From positions 62,001 through 126,000 of the forward strand of contig NZ_JANFDA010000004.1 of assembly GCF_040493455.1 (NCBI RefSeq): a DNA stretch of 64,000 nucleotides. The letters run 5' to 3'. This document shows positions 24,898 through 33,641 of the stretch, piece after piece; the stretch's first letter is position 1, and every line of letters begins with the position of its first letter. Origin of the DNA: Microcosmobacter sp040493455 (GTDB lineage Bacteria; Bacteroidota; Bacteroidia; Flavobacteriales; Flavobacteriaceae). A model generated the notes under the pieces. That model had not been told where the DNA came from, ran no database searches, and was given only the letters and a program-made list of their open reading frames with translations. A program made the position numbers and the translations under genes.

Positions 24898-25374
24898 TTA
24901 AAATCTAAAGTGTGAGAATGCTTTGTTTGCTTCTGCCATTTTGTGAGTATCCACACGCTTTTTAACTGCAGCACCTTCTTCTTTTGCAGCAGCTAGAATT
25001 TCTGCAGCTAATTTTTGAGCCATAGATTTCTCATTTCTTTTACGAGCGTAACCTATTAACCATTTCATTGCTGTAGAAACTTTTCTATCTGGACGAATTT
25101 GCATTGGAATTTGGAATGTAGCTCCACCAACACGACGGCTTCTTACTTCTACGTGAGGCATTACATTAGATAATGCATCTTTCCATAATTCTAAAGCTGT
25201 TTTTTCGTCGTCAGTTTTCTTTTCGTCTACAATATCAATTGCATCGTAGAATACTTTAAACGCCACAGACTTTTTACCATCCCACATCATGTTGTTCACG
25301 AAACGTGTTACCAACTGATCGTTAAATCTTGGATCTGGTAAAAGCGGTCTTTTTTTCGCTTGTCTTTTTCTCAT
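24898..25374 (-). CDS. rpsG: 30S ribosomal protein uS7
   Basis: Small-subunit protein uS7, 158 residues, organising the head of the 30S subunit. MRKRQAKKRPLLPDPRF and the region VRSRRVGGATFQIPMQIRPDR are diagnostic. It follows rpsL in standard str order. Confidence 0.98.
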   Translation of the reverse strand: MRKRQAKKRPLLPDPRFNDQLVTRFVNNMMWDGKKSVAFKVFYDAIDIVDEKKTDDEKTALELWKDALSNVMPHVEVRSRRVGGATFQIPMQIRPDRKVSTAMKWLIGYARKRNEKSMAQKLAAEILAAAKEEGAAVKKRVDTHKMAEANKAFSHFRF

Positions 25375-25397
25375 GTCTTCTTCTTAAAGTTTTTTAA

Positions 25398-25772
25398 TTA
25401 CTTCTTAGGGCGTTTTGCACCATACTTAGATCTACGTTGTGTACGTCCTTCAACACCAGCTGTGTCTAAAGCACCACGTACAATGTGATATCTAACTCCT
25501 GGTAAATCTTTTACCCTTCCACCTCTAACTAATACTATCGAGTGCTCCTGGAGGTTGTGTCCTTCACCTGGGATGTATGCGTTAACTTCGTTACCGTTCG
25601 TTAACCTTACCCTTGCAACTTTACGCATTGCAGAGTTTGGCTTCTTAGGTGTTGTAGTATAAACACGCGTACAAACTCCACGTCTTTGAGGACAAGAATC
25701 CAAAGCAGCCGATTTACTCTTCTTAGTTATTTTGGCTCTTCCTTTTCTTACTAATTGTGAAATTGTTGGCAT
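25398..25772 (-). CDS. rpsL: 30S ribosomal protein uS12
   Basis: Small-subunit decoding-centre protein uS12, 124 residues. The loop TTPKKPNSAMRKVARVRL and the loop GGRVKDLPGVRYH are intact with the lysines found in streptomycin-sensitive proteins. It is the first gene of the cluster and lies behind a good promoter and a leader hairpin. Confidence 0.98.
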   Translation of the reverse strand: MPTISQLVRKGRAKITKKSKSAALDSCPQRRGVCTRVYTTTPKKPNSAMRKVARVRLTNGNEVNAYIPGEGHNLQEHSIVLVRGGRVKDLPGVRYHIVRGALDTAGVEGRTQRRSKYGAKRPKK

Positions 25773-25792
25773 ATATTTACTATATAAAATTT

Positions 25793-25813
25793 AAAAACCC
25801 CTCTTCTAAGGGG
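25793..25813 (-). other. Hairpin with T run at the 5' end of the rpsL transcript
   Basis: On the minus strand CCCCT and AGGGG flank a 6-nt loop, followed by TTTTT. The hairpin starts about 4 bases after the -7 element, so it lies at the very start of the mRNA. It looks like a terminator but is probably too close to the start site to act as one in the usual way. Confidence 0.6.
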
Positions 25814-25816
25814 CTG

Positions 25817-25847
25817 CAAAGGTAGAAATTATATCGAATAATTCAAA
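25817..25847 (-). promoter_or_regulatory. Promoter of the rpsL ribosomal cluster
   Basis: The minus strand has TTTG at 25847-25844, a 19-bp spacer and TACCTTTG at 25824-25817. Both parts and the spacing match the Bacteroidota consensus TTTG-N19/20-TAnnTTTG. The predicted start is near 25812, about 40 bp before the rpsL ATG. Confidence 0.8.
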
Positions 25848-25954
25848 CCTTACATTGGTTATTTTTGAAACATTATTTTTTTATTCGTTGCAATACATAT
25901 TTTAAGCGATTTTTTTGCGTTAGATTTGAACCACAATCTCAGTCTGAATATATC

Positions 25955-27640
25955 TTGAAACAATACTGTTTTTTTCTATTTTTTCTATCCTGCTTTTTAC
26001 CATTCAACTTGAATGGTCAAAATTTATATTTGAAAGCTGTTGGAAACGATTCTACTGAGACTAAAATCATAGACTCTTTAGGGTACAAAACTACGTTTAA
26101 AGATTTTTCTTCTTTAAATATTGAAACAGATTCTTTAAAAACCAGATTACAAAACCTTGGCTATCTAGCTACCAATCTTACCAATCTGTCTAGAGTAAAT
26201 GATTCTCTTTATAAAGTAACGTACAATCTTAATAAGCGTTACAATCTGGTTAGGGTTTCTTATGATATAGATATTGACAAAAAGTTATTAGAAGCTTTGG
26301 CGAAAAATGTTGAAGATGATTATTTTGAAGTTGATATTAACAATCTAGAACGCGTACTAACGATACTCAATAAACAAATTTCGGAAGAAGGTGATCCTTT
26401 TTCAACATTGAGACTTACTAATATAATACATGATAATGGGAACTTAACAGCCGATCTTCAAATTACCAAAAAGGATATTTCAAGATCTATTGACTCCATA
26501 ATTATTAAGGGTTATGAAAAATTCCCAAAATCCTTCATTAAACGTTATTTAAAGATTCGTACCAATCAGCCTTTCAACTTATATAGTATTAAGGAAAAAA
26601 CTGCGGCTTTAGATAACTTGAGATTTTCTCGTCAAATTAGAGAACCTGAAGTTCTATTTACAAAAGATTCTACCATTATATATATATATGTAGAAAAAGT
26701 GAAAAGTAATAGCTTTGATGGTTTTCTAGGTTTTGGCACCAATGAAGACACCAATAAGCTCGAGTTTGATGGTTACCTAAATCTCATCCTTAATAACAAT
26801 CTGAACTTTGGGGAATCATTTAGACTATTATATAAGAGTGATGAAAATGATCAGCGCACTTTTGATGTTAAAGCTAACCTTCCTTATTTATTTGGTTCGC
26901 CACTGGATGTTGAACTAGGTCTTAACATCTTTAGAAAAGACTCCACTTTTTCTAATGTTAGTCAAACTGCTAATATTGCTTACAATATAGATCCAAGGAA
27001 TAGATTGGGTCTTGGCATTTTTGCAACTACTTCGAGTAACCTTCTAGATAATGGCACATCTACTTTAGATGATTATACTTCAAATTTTTATTTAGCGAAC
27101 TATACACACACGAGATTACAGAACTATGATGCTTTATTTCCTGTGAATTTTTTGTTCGATATCTCAGCGGGGTTTGGCAAGCGAACTTTTGAATCTGTTG
27201 ATGAAGCACAAACCAGGTTCACTTTAAATACCTATAAAATATTCAACCTTAATCAGAGAAATAGTATATACGCACGGATAAATGGTGCTTATTTAGATTC
27301 TGAAAATTACCTCGAAAATGAACTATTTCGATTTGGAGGTATCAACTCCATAAGAGGTTTTGAGGAAAACAGTCTTACCGCAAATCTATTTGCCGTGCTA
27401 AATACAGAATATCGTTATAGATTAAATAGTAGCATCTATGTACATTCTGTAATTGATGCATCGTATAGTGAAAACAATATTGCCAATACGAAATCTAAGC
27501 TGTTTGGATTTGGGTTTGGATTTGGATTACTTTCAAAAGCAGGCTTATTTAAATTTAACTACACTTCTGCAAAAACGGAAAACCAAAAATTTAGACTTTC
27601 CGATTCTAAAGTACATATAAGCTTAACTGCTCAATTTTAG
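25955..27640 (+). CDS. Omp85/BamA-type outer membrane protein
   Basis: A 561-residue outer-membrane protein of the Omp85 (BamA/TamA/TpsB) superfamily. After a signal peptide (KQYCFFLFFLSCFLPFNLNG) come POTRA-like repeats, about residues 35-210, and a C-terminal beta barrel. The barrel holds the superfamily motif region FRFGGINSIRGFEEN and ends in Phe. No ATG is available near the signal peptide; I choose the TTG at 25955, while an upstream TTG at 25865 would add 30 residues that do not look like a signal peptide. It may insert or export another protein, but no partner gene is next to it. Confidence 0.75.
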   Translation: MKQYCFFLFFLSCFLPFNLNGQNLYLKAVGNDSTETKIIDSLGYKTTFKDFSSLNIETDSLKTRLQNLGYLATNLTNLSRVNDSLYKVTYNLNKRYNLVRVSYDIDIDKKLLEALAKNVEDDYFEVDINNLERVLTILNKQISEEGDPFSTLRLTNIIHDNGNLTADLQITKKDISRSIDSIIIKGYEKFPKSFIKRYLKIRTNQPFNLYSIKEKTAALDNLRFSRQIREPEVLFTKDSTIIYIYVEKVKSNSFDGFLGFGTNEDTNKLEFDGYLNLILNNNLNFGESFRLLYKSDENDQRTFDVKANLPYLFGSPLDVELGLNIFRKDSTFSNVSQTANIAYNIDPRNRLGLGIFATTSSNLLDNGTSTLDDYTSNFYLANYTHTRLQNYDALFPVNFLFDISAGFGKRTFESVDEAQTRFTLNTYKIFNLNQRNSIYARINGAYLDSENYLENELFRFGGINSIRGFEENSLTANLFAVLNTEYRYRLNSSIYVHSVIDASYSENNIANTKSKLFGFGFGFGLLSKAGLFKFNYTSAKTENQKFRLSDSKVHISLTAQF

Positions 27641-27712
27641 GGAAAAAGACGTCAAAAACTGTTAAATGTTAATTTAACTTTAACGATATGTTAGTTTTTT
27701 TTAAAATTAAAG

Positions 27713-27743
27713 TTGGTTATTTAACTTTTTATTATGACTTTTG
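27713..27743 (+). promoter_or_regulatory. Promoter of the susC-susD operon
   Basis: TTG at 27713-27715, a 20-bp spacer and GACTTTTG at 27736-27743, one mismatch from TAnnTTTG. The predicted start lies about 20 bp before the susC ATG at 27771. Confidence 0.55.
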
Positions 27744-27770
27744 ATAATACCTAACTTAAATTTATTCAAT

Positions 27771-30700
27771 ATGAAAACAAAGTTTAGTAAATTACTAACA
27801 CTTCTGTTAGTGTTTATTGTACAATTTGCTTTTGCCCAAGAAATGACAATTACTGGTGCAGTCACAGATGAAGGTGGCCTGCCTCTGCCAGGAGTTAACA
27901 TTATTGTCAAAGGCACTACAAACGGAACCCAAACAGATTTTGACGGTAACTATACTATTAATGCGAACGCAGGAGATGTATTAGTTTTCTCTTATGTTGG
28001 CTTGAAGTTGCAGGAAATTACCATTGGAAGCAATTCCACAATCAATGTGACCATGGTAGAAGATGCAGCTCAATTGGAAGAAGTGGTTGTAACGGCCCAA
28101 GGTATTAAAAGGGAAAAGAAAGCGTTAGGTTATGCTGTATCTACCCTTAAGTCTGAGGCTGTTGAAAGCAGACCTGAGCCAGACTTAGCCAGAGTACTTT
28201 CTGGAAAAGTGGCTGGTGTTAATGTAACTGGTACTGGTGGTTTAGCTGGTAGTGGTACTAACATTATCATTAGGGGTCCAGTTTCAATTACACAAAACAA
28301 CCAACCTTTATTTGTGGTTAACGGTGTACCTTTTAATTCATCTACAAATGCAGAAAGTAATGTTACAACTGGTAACGGTTCTGTATCTGCTTCGAGTAGA
28401 TTTGTGGATCTCGACCCTAATAACATTGAAAGTATTAGTGTCTTAAAAGGTTTAAGTGCAACAGCACTATATGGTGAACAAGGTCGTAACGGTGTAATTT
28501 TAATTACTACTAAAGCAGGTAGTACTGCTGCTGTTGACAAAGGCTTCGAGATTTCTGTAAACCAATCAGTGTTCTTCAGTGAAATTTCGAATTTACCTGA
28601 TTACCAAAATACTTACGGACAAGGTGGTGACAATAGTGTTAATGTCGGATTCGTAGGAACTTGGGGAGGACGTTTTGATGGAAACTTCATCGTAAGACAC
28701 CATTATAATGTACCTCGTTTAGCAGCTTCATTCCCTGAATTCCAAGGAGTGAATGTAAACTATGCACCTTTCGTGGATAATGTAAAGAACTTCTTTGATA
28801 CTGGAGTTGGTTATTCTACTTCGATTAACGCAGCTAAGAGTACTGAGAATGTTTCATATAACATAAACTTTGGTCGTACTAACGAAGACGGATTCGTTCC
28901 TGGAAACAGTTTCGATCGTTTAAACTTTGGTCTTGGTGGTAACATTAAGCTAAGTAATAAGTTTAGCGTTGCAGGATCTTTCAACTATGTTAACAGTGGA
29001 TTTATTACGCCACCTGTTTCTGCAAATAACGGTACAGGAAACTTTTCAATCTTTACTAGAACACTATTTGTTCCTAGAAACTTAGACTTAAACGGATTAC
29101 CGTTCCAAGATCCTATTACAGGAGCTAGTGTATACTATAGAACAGACCAAGAAAACCCTTTATGGTTAGTAGCTAACTCTCAGGAGTCTATTGACGTAAA
29201 TCGTTTTTACAATTCTATTAGTACTACTTACGATATAACAGATACTTACTCGTTAACTTATAGATTAGGATATGACAACTACACTGAAAGACAACAGTTC
29301 TATATGAATAGAGGTGGTGTAAGCAGTGTTGTAGCTACAGCTGGTTTCTTAAAAACTACATCTGGTACAAATACTATTTGGGATCACAGTATCTTGTTCA
29401 ATATTAATGGACAGGCAATTACTGATAAGATTTCTTTAAATGGAACTATTGGTGTTAACTCTAACTCTGAGACGTATGAGAAGTTTGGTATTTTCAGTCA
29501 AAACCAATTAGTATTTGGTTTAATTGATCACAACAACTTCGTATCTCAAAGTAACGTAGATCCATTTGGTAGTGAGCTAGACTTTAAACAAACAGTAAAT
29601 AGAGCTGGTGTTTTTGGTCAGTTAGAATTTGGTTACGACAACTACTTATTCTTAACGTTAGCTGGTCGTAATGACTGGACATCAACAGTAGAAGAAGAAA
29701 ACAGATCATTATTTTATCCAAGTGCTTCTGTGTCCTTTATCCCAACATCTGCGATAGAAGGATTGAAGTCGGATGCTCTTAACTATCTTAAATTCCGTTT
29801 CGGATATGGATCATCAGCTGGTTTCCCACCTGCTTATAGTACTAGACCTGTGTTTAGTTTAACTACTGCGGCGTTGACAACTGGTGGAGGTACTGCTATC
29901 AATACAATATCTCCAGACCCTAATGCTCCTAACCCAGACTTGAAGCCAGAGCTTCACAGAGAATTTGAGGCAGGGGTTGAAAGCCGCCTATGGAAAAACC
30001 GTATCAATTTAGAGGTGAGTGTATACAAGCGTTTCTCAGAAGACCAAATTGTATCTGTAAACTTACCTAGTTCTACTGGTTCTAGAACTTCTGTTGCTAA
30101 CTTAGGAGAGTTAGAAACACAAGGTATAGAAATCGATTTTGGAATTTCTCCTTTTAAAGGAACTGAAAGTAAATTCCAATGGGATTCTAACTGGAACTTC
30201 TCAGCTTATGAAAATGAAGTAATAAAAACTGATGGTAGTGGTGGTGAATTGTTCATCGCAGGTTTCTCTAACTTAGGTAACTATGCTATTGAAGGACAAC
30301 CTTTAGGTGTAATTAGAGGTAGTTATGCTGTTACAGATGCTAACGGAAACTATTTAATCAACCCTACTACAGGTAATATTATAGATAGCCAAGCAATTGG
30401 ATTGGATGATGAAGTTATTGGAGATCCAAATCCAGATTGGAAAATGACTTCGATTAACACGTTTAGCTTTGGTAACTTGAGCTTATCTGCTCAAGTAGAA
30501 TATACTCATGGTGGTGATATTTCTTCAAACACAATAGATAACTTATTGAGAAGAGGTGTTACCAGAGATACAGAAAATAGAGAAGGTACTCTTGTAATTC
30601 CTGGTTTCTTAGCTGACCCTTCAACTGGAACACCTCTTGTTGATGGATCTGGAAATCAAATTCCAAACAACATTCAGCTTGGTACTAATGAGGTATACTT

Positions 30701-30995
30701 CCTTAACTTCTTAGACCCAGCAGGTCAAGCTATTTATGATGCTTCTGTTGTTCGTTTGAGAGAGATTGCTTTAACTTATACTTTACCAAGAAAGTTCTTA
30801 GAGAAAACACCTTTTGGTTCGCTTTCTTTCACAGCTTTCGGAAACAACCTTTGGTATTGGGCTCCAAATGTGCCTAAGTACACAAATTTTGATCCTGAAG
30901 TTATTAGTACAGGTGTTGGAAATGGTCAAGGTTTAGAATTCCAAACTGCACCTACGGCCAAGAGATTTAGTTTCAGTGTTAAAGCAACATTTTAA
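27771..30995 (+). CDS. SusC/RagA family TonB-linked outer membrane protein
   Basis: A 1074-residue TonB-dependent transporter of the SusC family. A signal peptide ending in QFAFAQ is followed by a carboxypeptidase-regulatory-like domain (ITGAVTDEGGLPLPGVNI, GTQTDFDGNYTI), the hinge LEEVVVTAQGIKREKKALGY, a plug domain with LFVVNGVPF and ISVLKGLSATALYG, and a 22-strand barrel ending in Phe. It imports a ligand handed over by the SusD lipoprotein encoded 11 bp downstream. No glycosidase or peptidase lies next to it, so the substrate cannot be predicted. I use the ATG at 27771, which starts a proper signal peptide. Confidence 0.95.
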   Translation: MKTKFSKLLTLLLVFIVQFAFAQEMTITGAVTDEGGLPLPGVNIIVKGTTNGTQTDFDGNYTINANAGDVLVFSYVGLKLQEITIGSNSTINVTMVEDAAQLEEVVVTAQGIKREKKALGYAVSTLKSEAVESRPEPDLARVLSGKVAGVNVTGTGGLAGSGTNIIIRGPVSITQNNQPLFVVNGVPFNSSTNAESNVTTGNGSVSASSRFVDLDPNNIESISVLKGLSATALYGEQGRNGVILITTKAGSTAAVDKGFEISVNQSVFFSEISNLPDYQNTYGQGGDNSVNVGFVGTWGGRFDGNFIVRHHYNVPRLAASFPEFQGVNVNYAPFVDNVKNFFDTGVGYSTSINAAKSTENVSYNINFGRTNEDGFVPGNSFDRLNFGLGGNIKLSNKFSVAGSFNYVNSGFITPPVSANNGTGNFSIFTRTLFVPRNLDLNGLPFQDPITGASVYYRTDQENPLWLVANSQESIDVNRFYNSISTTYDITDTYSLTYRLGYDNYTERQQFYMNRGGVSSVVATAGFLKTTSGTNTIWDHSILFNINGQAITDKISLNGTIGVNSNSETYEKFGIFSQNQLVFGLIDHNNFVSQSNVDPFGSELDFKQTVNRAGVFGQLEFGYDNYLFLTLAGRNDWTSTVEEENRSLFYPSASVSFIPTSAIEGLKSDALNYLKFRFGYGSSAGFPPAYSTRPVFSLTTAALTTGGGTAINTISPDPNAPNPDLKPELHREFEAGVESRLWKNRINLEVSVYKRFSEDQIVSVNLPSSTGSRTSVANLGELETQGIEIDFGISPFKGTESKFQWDSNWNFSAYENEVIKTDGSGGELFIAGFSNLGNYAIEGQPLGVIRGSYAVTDANGNYLINPTTGNIIDSQAIGLDDEVIGDPNPDWKMTSINTFSFGNLSLSAQVEYTHGGDISSNTIDNLLRRGVTRDTENREGTLVIPGFLADPSTGTPLVDGSGNQIPNNIQLGTNEVYFLNFLDPAGQAIYDASVVRLREIALTYTLPRKFLEKTPFGSLSFTAFGNNLWYWAPNVPKYTNFDPEVISTGVGNGQGLEFQTAPTAKRFSFSVKATF

Positions 30996-31006
30996 AAAAA
31001 AAGATT

Positions 31007-32632
31007 ATGAAAACAATAAAATCAAGATTTAAACACTTCTTTGTTCTTTTACTGCTATTGGCATTTAGTTGTGAGACTACAGATTTGGATCAATTGACCG
31101 ATCCAAGTAATCCAACGCCAGATAGTGCTGACCCTAACTTATTATTTAATGCAGCACAATTAAACTTCACATTAGCTATAGCATATAATGAAGATAATGA
31201 AGATGGACTTAATGTTAGAGCAGCTGAAGCAGCTCGCATGCAACATTTATTTGGAGCCTATGTTGGGCCTTTCTCACTTACCTCTGCATCATTAGATGAT
31301 TCTTGGGAGAATATGTACCTTGGTGCTCTAAAAGAAATTAGTGAATTAATTCCAATTGCAGAAGAAGCAGATCAGCAAGGAACAATTGGAGCAGCAAAGG
31401 TAATCCGTGCTTATACCATGGTTACTTTGGTAGATATTTTTGGAGATGTGCCTTTCTCGGAGGCTGTACAAGGTTTAGCTTTTCCAAATCCAAGTTTAGA
31501 TGAAGGGCAAAGTATATATGATGCAATGCTTCTAGAACTTGATGATGCAATTGCTAGATTGAGCACTCCAAATGCTATAATGCCACAAAATGATTTATTC
31601 TATGGTGGTGATGCTAATAAATGGATAACTGCAGCTAGAACACTTAAGTTAAAAATGTACTTACAGATGAGACTTATTGGTAATTTTAATGCAGAGATTA
31701 ATGCATTAATTAGCCAAGGTGTTATTTCTGATCCTGCTGATGATTTCCAATTTCAGTACTCTTCTGTAGTTGCACCAACAGACAGTAGACATCCATACTA
31801 TACATTAAATTATGACTCAGATGGTGCAGATGATTACTTAACGAGTTATTATGTATACTTATTAAAAGATGACAAAGGATTTAATGATCCTAGATTACGC
31901 TACTATTTCTACAGACAAACGACTATTGTACCGACAGAAGCAAATCAGTTCTTAGAATGTGCTGGTCTTAACTTAGAAAATTATTGCTACCTAGGAGATT
32001 TATACTGGACGAGAGATCATGGTAATGATAATGGTGTTGCACCAGATCAGTTATTAAGATCTACTTACGGTTTGTATCCTATTGGTGGAGCATTTGATGC
32101 TGACAACTTCCAAGCAGTTACTAGTAATACTGGAGCTAGTGGAGCAGGAATCTTCCCATTCATGCTATCTGCTTATGTTAAGTTCATGTTAGCAGAATCT
32201 GCTTTAATGTCTGGAACAACTGGTAACCCAAGAGCTTTATTAGAAGAAGGTGTTAGAGCATCAATGGATAAAGTTTTAAACTTCAATCCTGGTCAAGTTG
32301 ACCCTGCATTTGCAGCAAGTATGACAGATGTTGATGATTATGTTAACTTTGTATTAGGGCAGTACGATGCTGCAGCTAATGATACTGAAAGACTGGATGT
32401 TATCATGAAGGAATATTACATTGCGCTTTGGGGTAATGGTATAGAGGCTTACAATAACTATAGAAGAACTGGTTTACCTAGTGACATGTCGCCTCATGTA
32501 TCAACTCCTGGAGACTTCCCAAGATCATTCATGTATCCTGCGATTGAGGTAAATGCTAATGCAAATGTTAGCCAAAAAACTATTACGACTAAAGTATTTT
32601 GGGATAATAACCCAGATAATTTCATAGATTAA
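31007..32632 (+). CDS. SusD/RagB family lipoprotein
   Basis: A 541-residue surface lipoprotein that binds ligand and caps the SusC channel. The signal peptide ends in a lipobox with Cys22 (LLAFSC). The alpha-helical SusD-like fold is supported by the TPR-like region GAAKVIRAYTMVTLVDIFGDVPFSEAV and the C-terminal EYYIALWGNGIEAYNNYRRTG, which resemble the SusD-like family 2 proteins. It is cotranscribed with susC and followed 14 bp later by a third lipoprotein gene. Confidence 0.93.
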   Translation: MKTIKSRFKHFFVLLLLLAFSCETTDLDQLTDPSNPTPDSADPNLLFNAAQLNFTLAIAYNEDNEDGLNVRAAEAARMQHLFGAYVGPFSLTSASLDDSWENMYLGALKEISELIPIAEEADQQGTIGAAKVIRAYTMVTLVDIFGDVPFSEAVQGLAFPNPSLDEGQSIYDAMLLELDDAIARLSTPNAIMPQNDLFYGGDANKWITAARTLKLKMYLQMRLIGNFNAEINALISQGVISDPADDFQFQYSSVVAPTDSRHPYYTLNYDSDGADDYLTSYYVYLLKDDKGFNDPRLRYYFYRQTTIVPTEANQFLECAGLNLENYCYLGDLYWTRDHGNDNGVAPDQLLRSTYGLYPIGGAFDADNFQAVTSNTGASGAGIFPFMLSAYVKFMLAESALMSGTTGNPRALLEEGVRASMDKVLNFNPGQVDPAFAASMTDVDDYVNFVLGQYDAAANDTERLDVIMKEYYIALWGNGIEAYNNYRRTGLPSDMSPHVSTPGDFPRSFMYPAIEVNANANVSQKTITTKVFWDNNPDNFID

Positions 32633-32646
32633 AAAACGTATAGAAA

Positions 32647-33507
32647 ATGAAAAAAGTTAAATTTATTATCAAACTATTCATGGTTCTTGCATTAGTTGGA
32701 GTTTTCCAATCGTGTGAGGATGATGAGAAAAACAGACTTGATGAGTTTCAACTCGGAGGGTTTGTAAGATTTCAAGACCCTTTCCCTAACGTGGTAAACA
32801 TCTCTGGACTTTCTGAAGTTCCTAATATATCTGTGCCTGTAGTTTTTGAAGCACCAGATGGAAATGTAGTATCGTATACAATGCGTGTAGCTGCTTCTGT
32901 AGGTGGAACTACTTACGGCCCTGTAGATTTCGGACCTGAGATTACATCATTCCCAACGGCATTTAACATCACTATGTCAGACTTAGCAACTGCTTTGAAT
33001 GTAGATCTTGCTGATGTAGGATTTGGTGACACTTTTGGATTTACTGGAAGAGCAGTAAATACGGATGGTGATGTCTACGAAGGAAACAATCCTCTAACTT
33101 ACGATGCAGAAACTGGAACTGCTGGAGGTGGAAATAACTCTGGTGATTTAATCGCTGAAGCTGGTTATAGAAACGCATTTGAGTTTGCATTTGCAATTCC
33201 ATGCCCTCCTATTACTAATCCTGCTGCTGGAGATTGGACAATCAATATGACCGATCTTTATGGAGATGGTTGGGATGGAGCTTTCCTTACTGTTAGTATA
33301 GATGGTACTGAGACTAATTATGACATTGTTGATGGTGACTCTGCTGTTCATGTATTCAACGTTCCTGCTGGAACTGCTGAACTAAGATTCACTTACACAA
33401 GTGGTAGTTGGGAAGAAGAGCACATCTATGAAGTTGTAGATCCAGGAAGTAATACTTTCGGTCCATTTGGTCCATTCCCAGAAATGTGTCCAAGCATAGG
33501 CTTATAG
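32647..33507 (+). CDS. SusCD-associated lipoprotein
   Basis: A 286-residue lipoprotein with lipobox Cys23 (GVFQSC), third gene of the SusCD operon. I do not recognise a named family. The N-terminal half is beta-rich and may act like SusE/SusF-type surface binding proteins. The C-terminal part, from about residue 195, has GDWTINMTDLYGDGWDGAF and reads like a secreted beta-sandwich with an acidic, possibly calcium-binding loop (DLYGDGWDGA). The position suggests that it helps to bind the same ligand as SusD. Confidence 0.7.
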   Translation: MKKVKFIIKLFMVLALVGVFQSCEDDEKNRLDEFQLGGFVRFQDPFPNVVNISGLSEVPNISVPVVFEAPDGNVVSYTMRVAASVGGTTYGPVDFGPEITSFPTAFNITMSDLATALNVDLADVGFGDTFGFTGRAVNTDGDVYEGNNPLTYDAETGTAGGGNNSGDLIAEAGYRNAFEFAFAIPCPPITNPAAGDWTINMTDLYGDGWDGAFLTVSIDGTETNYDIVDGDSAVHVFNVPAGTAELRFTYTSGSWEEEHIYEVVDPGSNTFGPFGPFPEMCPSIGL

Positions 33508-33528
33508 TAATTACTTAAATAACTATAT

Positions 33529-33570
33529 AAAAAAGAAAGCTGCTAAAAAATTTTAGCAGCTTTCTTTTTT
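33529..33570. terminator. Bidirectional terminator between converging genes
   Basis: Twenty-base arms (33529-33548 and 33551-33570) are perfectly complementary around an AA loop, with A and T runs at their outer ends. It serves the SusCD operon on the plus strand and the FG-GAP gene on the minus strand. Confidence 0.92.
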
Positions 33571-33601
33571 ATTATACCCGAGTTATTGGTTATTTGAATA
33601 T

Positions 33602-33641
33602 ATCTAGGTTAATCTAATTATATCTAAGTTATTTAAGTTTT
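33602..33641. repeat. Short 10-bp tandem repeat
   Basis: Four decamers run in tandem: ATCTAGGTTA, ATCTAATTAT, ATCTAAGTTA and the weaker TTTAAGTTTT, ending at the stop codon of the FG-GAP gene. The period equals about one helical turn. Confidence 0.45.

Noticed and set aside
25860..25867. TATTTTTG as a promoter for the Omp85-like gene
   Set aside because: It matches the -7 consensus, but no -33 partner is at the right distance and the start lies 90 bp further on; TAGATTTG at 25921 is equally possible, so I list neither as a feature.
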